Of a DNA stretch of 64,000 nucleotides, positions 63,794 through 64,000 are shown one piece after another. Origin of the DNA: JBJENW01 sp051880395 (lineage in GTDB: Bacteria; Bacillota; Clostridia; Lachnospirales; Lachnospiraceae); contig JBJENW010000035.1 in NCBI GenBank assembly GCA_051880395.1, positions 28,588 through 92,587 on the forward strand, written 5' to 3'. The translations under genes and the position numbers were made by a program. The notes under the pieces were generated by a model. The model was not told the DNA's origin. It saw nothing but the letters and a program-made list of their open reading frames with translations, and made no database searches. Numbering within the stretch: position 1 is the first letter of the stretch; every line of letters begins with the position of its first letter.

Positions 63794-64000
63794 GAAATGA
63801 AGTCGAGTTCGGGCGGGAAAACTTGCGATGCTTGATTTTTCCTGTCTTCCGAATGTCGGACAGTCTGCACGGATGTGTACGCCAGAGCAAGATTCAAAAA
63901 AGGATTCTTTCTCTGGCGTACACATCCGCACAGCCAGTCCGCCTCACGGCAAGACAGGAAAGGCATCGCAAGTTTCCCCACCCGAGCTCACTATCATTTC
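63794..64000. repeat. Long imperfect palindrome of about 207 bases at the window edge
   Basis: The arm at 63794-63887 and the reverse complement of 63911-64000 align almost end to end, with a central 23-base loop. The inner 18 bases, CGGATGTGTACGCCAGAG, match perfectly at 63870-63887 and 63911-63928. The outer GAAATGA (63794-63800) matches the last seven bases of the window. Between lie a 27-base block with three differences and a 12-base block with one. It is more GC-rich than the adjacent intergenic DNA. It could be a MITE-like element, a structured RNA or a remnant; the palindrome may extend past the edge. Confidence 0.8.

Noticed and set aside
63593..63931. N-terminal extension of UvrB
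   Set aside because: UvrB homologues start near MDHFELVSQY; AGGAG precedes that ATG, and the extension crosses the promoter and part of the palindrome.
63787..63981. Minus-strand 64-residue open frame
   Set aside because: It lies wholly within the long palindrome, has no ribosome site and its composition is that of the repeat.
1..64000. tRNA, rRNA, insertion sequence, prophage, integrase or attachment site
   Set aside because: No cloverleaf, transposase, recombinase or phage gene was recognised, and the palindrome at the right edge has no transposase in the window.

Overview
The window is a low-GC Firmicutes chromosome segment, most likely from a Lachnospiraceae-type Clostridia. This is inferred from the protein sequences, strong AGGAGG ribosome sites, TATAAT-type promoters and the mbl-flhO-flhP gene order. 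No rRNA or tRNA is present, so the genus cannot be fixed from this window. Every convincing gene lies on the minus strand, so transcription runs from high to low coordinates.

From about 63.6 kb down to 51.9 kb are housekeeping genes: uvrB-uvrA, then mbl with two flagellar rod-type genes (flhO/flhP type) and a FlgJ-like rod-binding protein, then recD2, comF and a YvyF-like protein. From 51.8 to 45.9 kb come two uncharacterised membrane proteins, cdaA (c-di-AMP synthase) and its partner ybbR/cdaR, an HPr protein, rfbD and a glycosyltransferase. A separate promoter drives rfbB-rfbA-rfbC, which complete dTDP-L-rhamnose synthesis and end at a strong terminator.

From 43.1 kb down to the left edge is a very large cell-surface polysaccharide locus. 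It holds a secreted glycosidase-like protein, a DUF2142-type membrane protein, two polyisoprenyl-phosphate sugar-1-phosphate transferases, two LytR-CpsA-Psr (LCP) proteins, about ten GT2 glycosyltransferases including two giant multi-domain ones, a Wzx-type flippase, a Wzm/Wzt-type ABC exporter with a Wzt C-terminal domain, a methyltransferase, GT-C-like membrane proteins, glmS, a GtrA protein and a Wzy/ligase-like protein. Wall-active exported enzymes (an amidase-glucosaminidase with six FN3 domains and a papain-like protease with Ig-like domains) and a lone carbamate kinase sit inside the locus.

Together the genes could make dTDP-rhamnose and UDP-GlcNAc precursors (glmS), start lipid-linked glycans, extend them, export them by two routes and attach them to the wall through the LCP proteins. 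The most notable points are a methyltransferase followed by a kinase-like/coiled-coil/GT2-GT2 protein next to Wzt (a possible split WbdD-like chain terminator), a giant GT2 protein with alternating intact and decayed domains, and a roughly 200-bp imperfect palindrome at the right edge.
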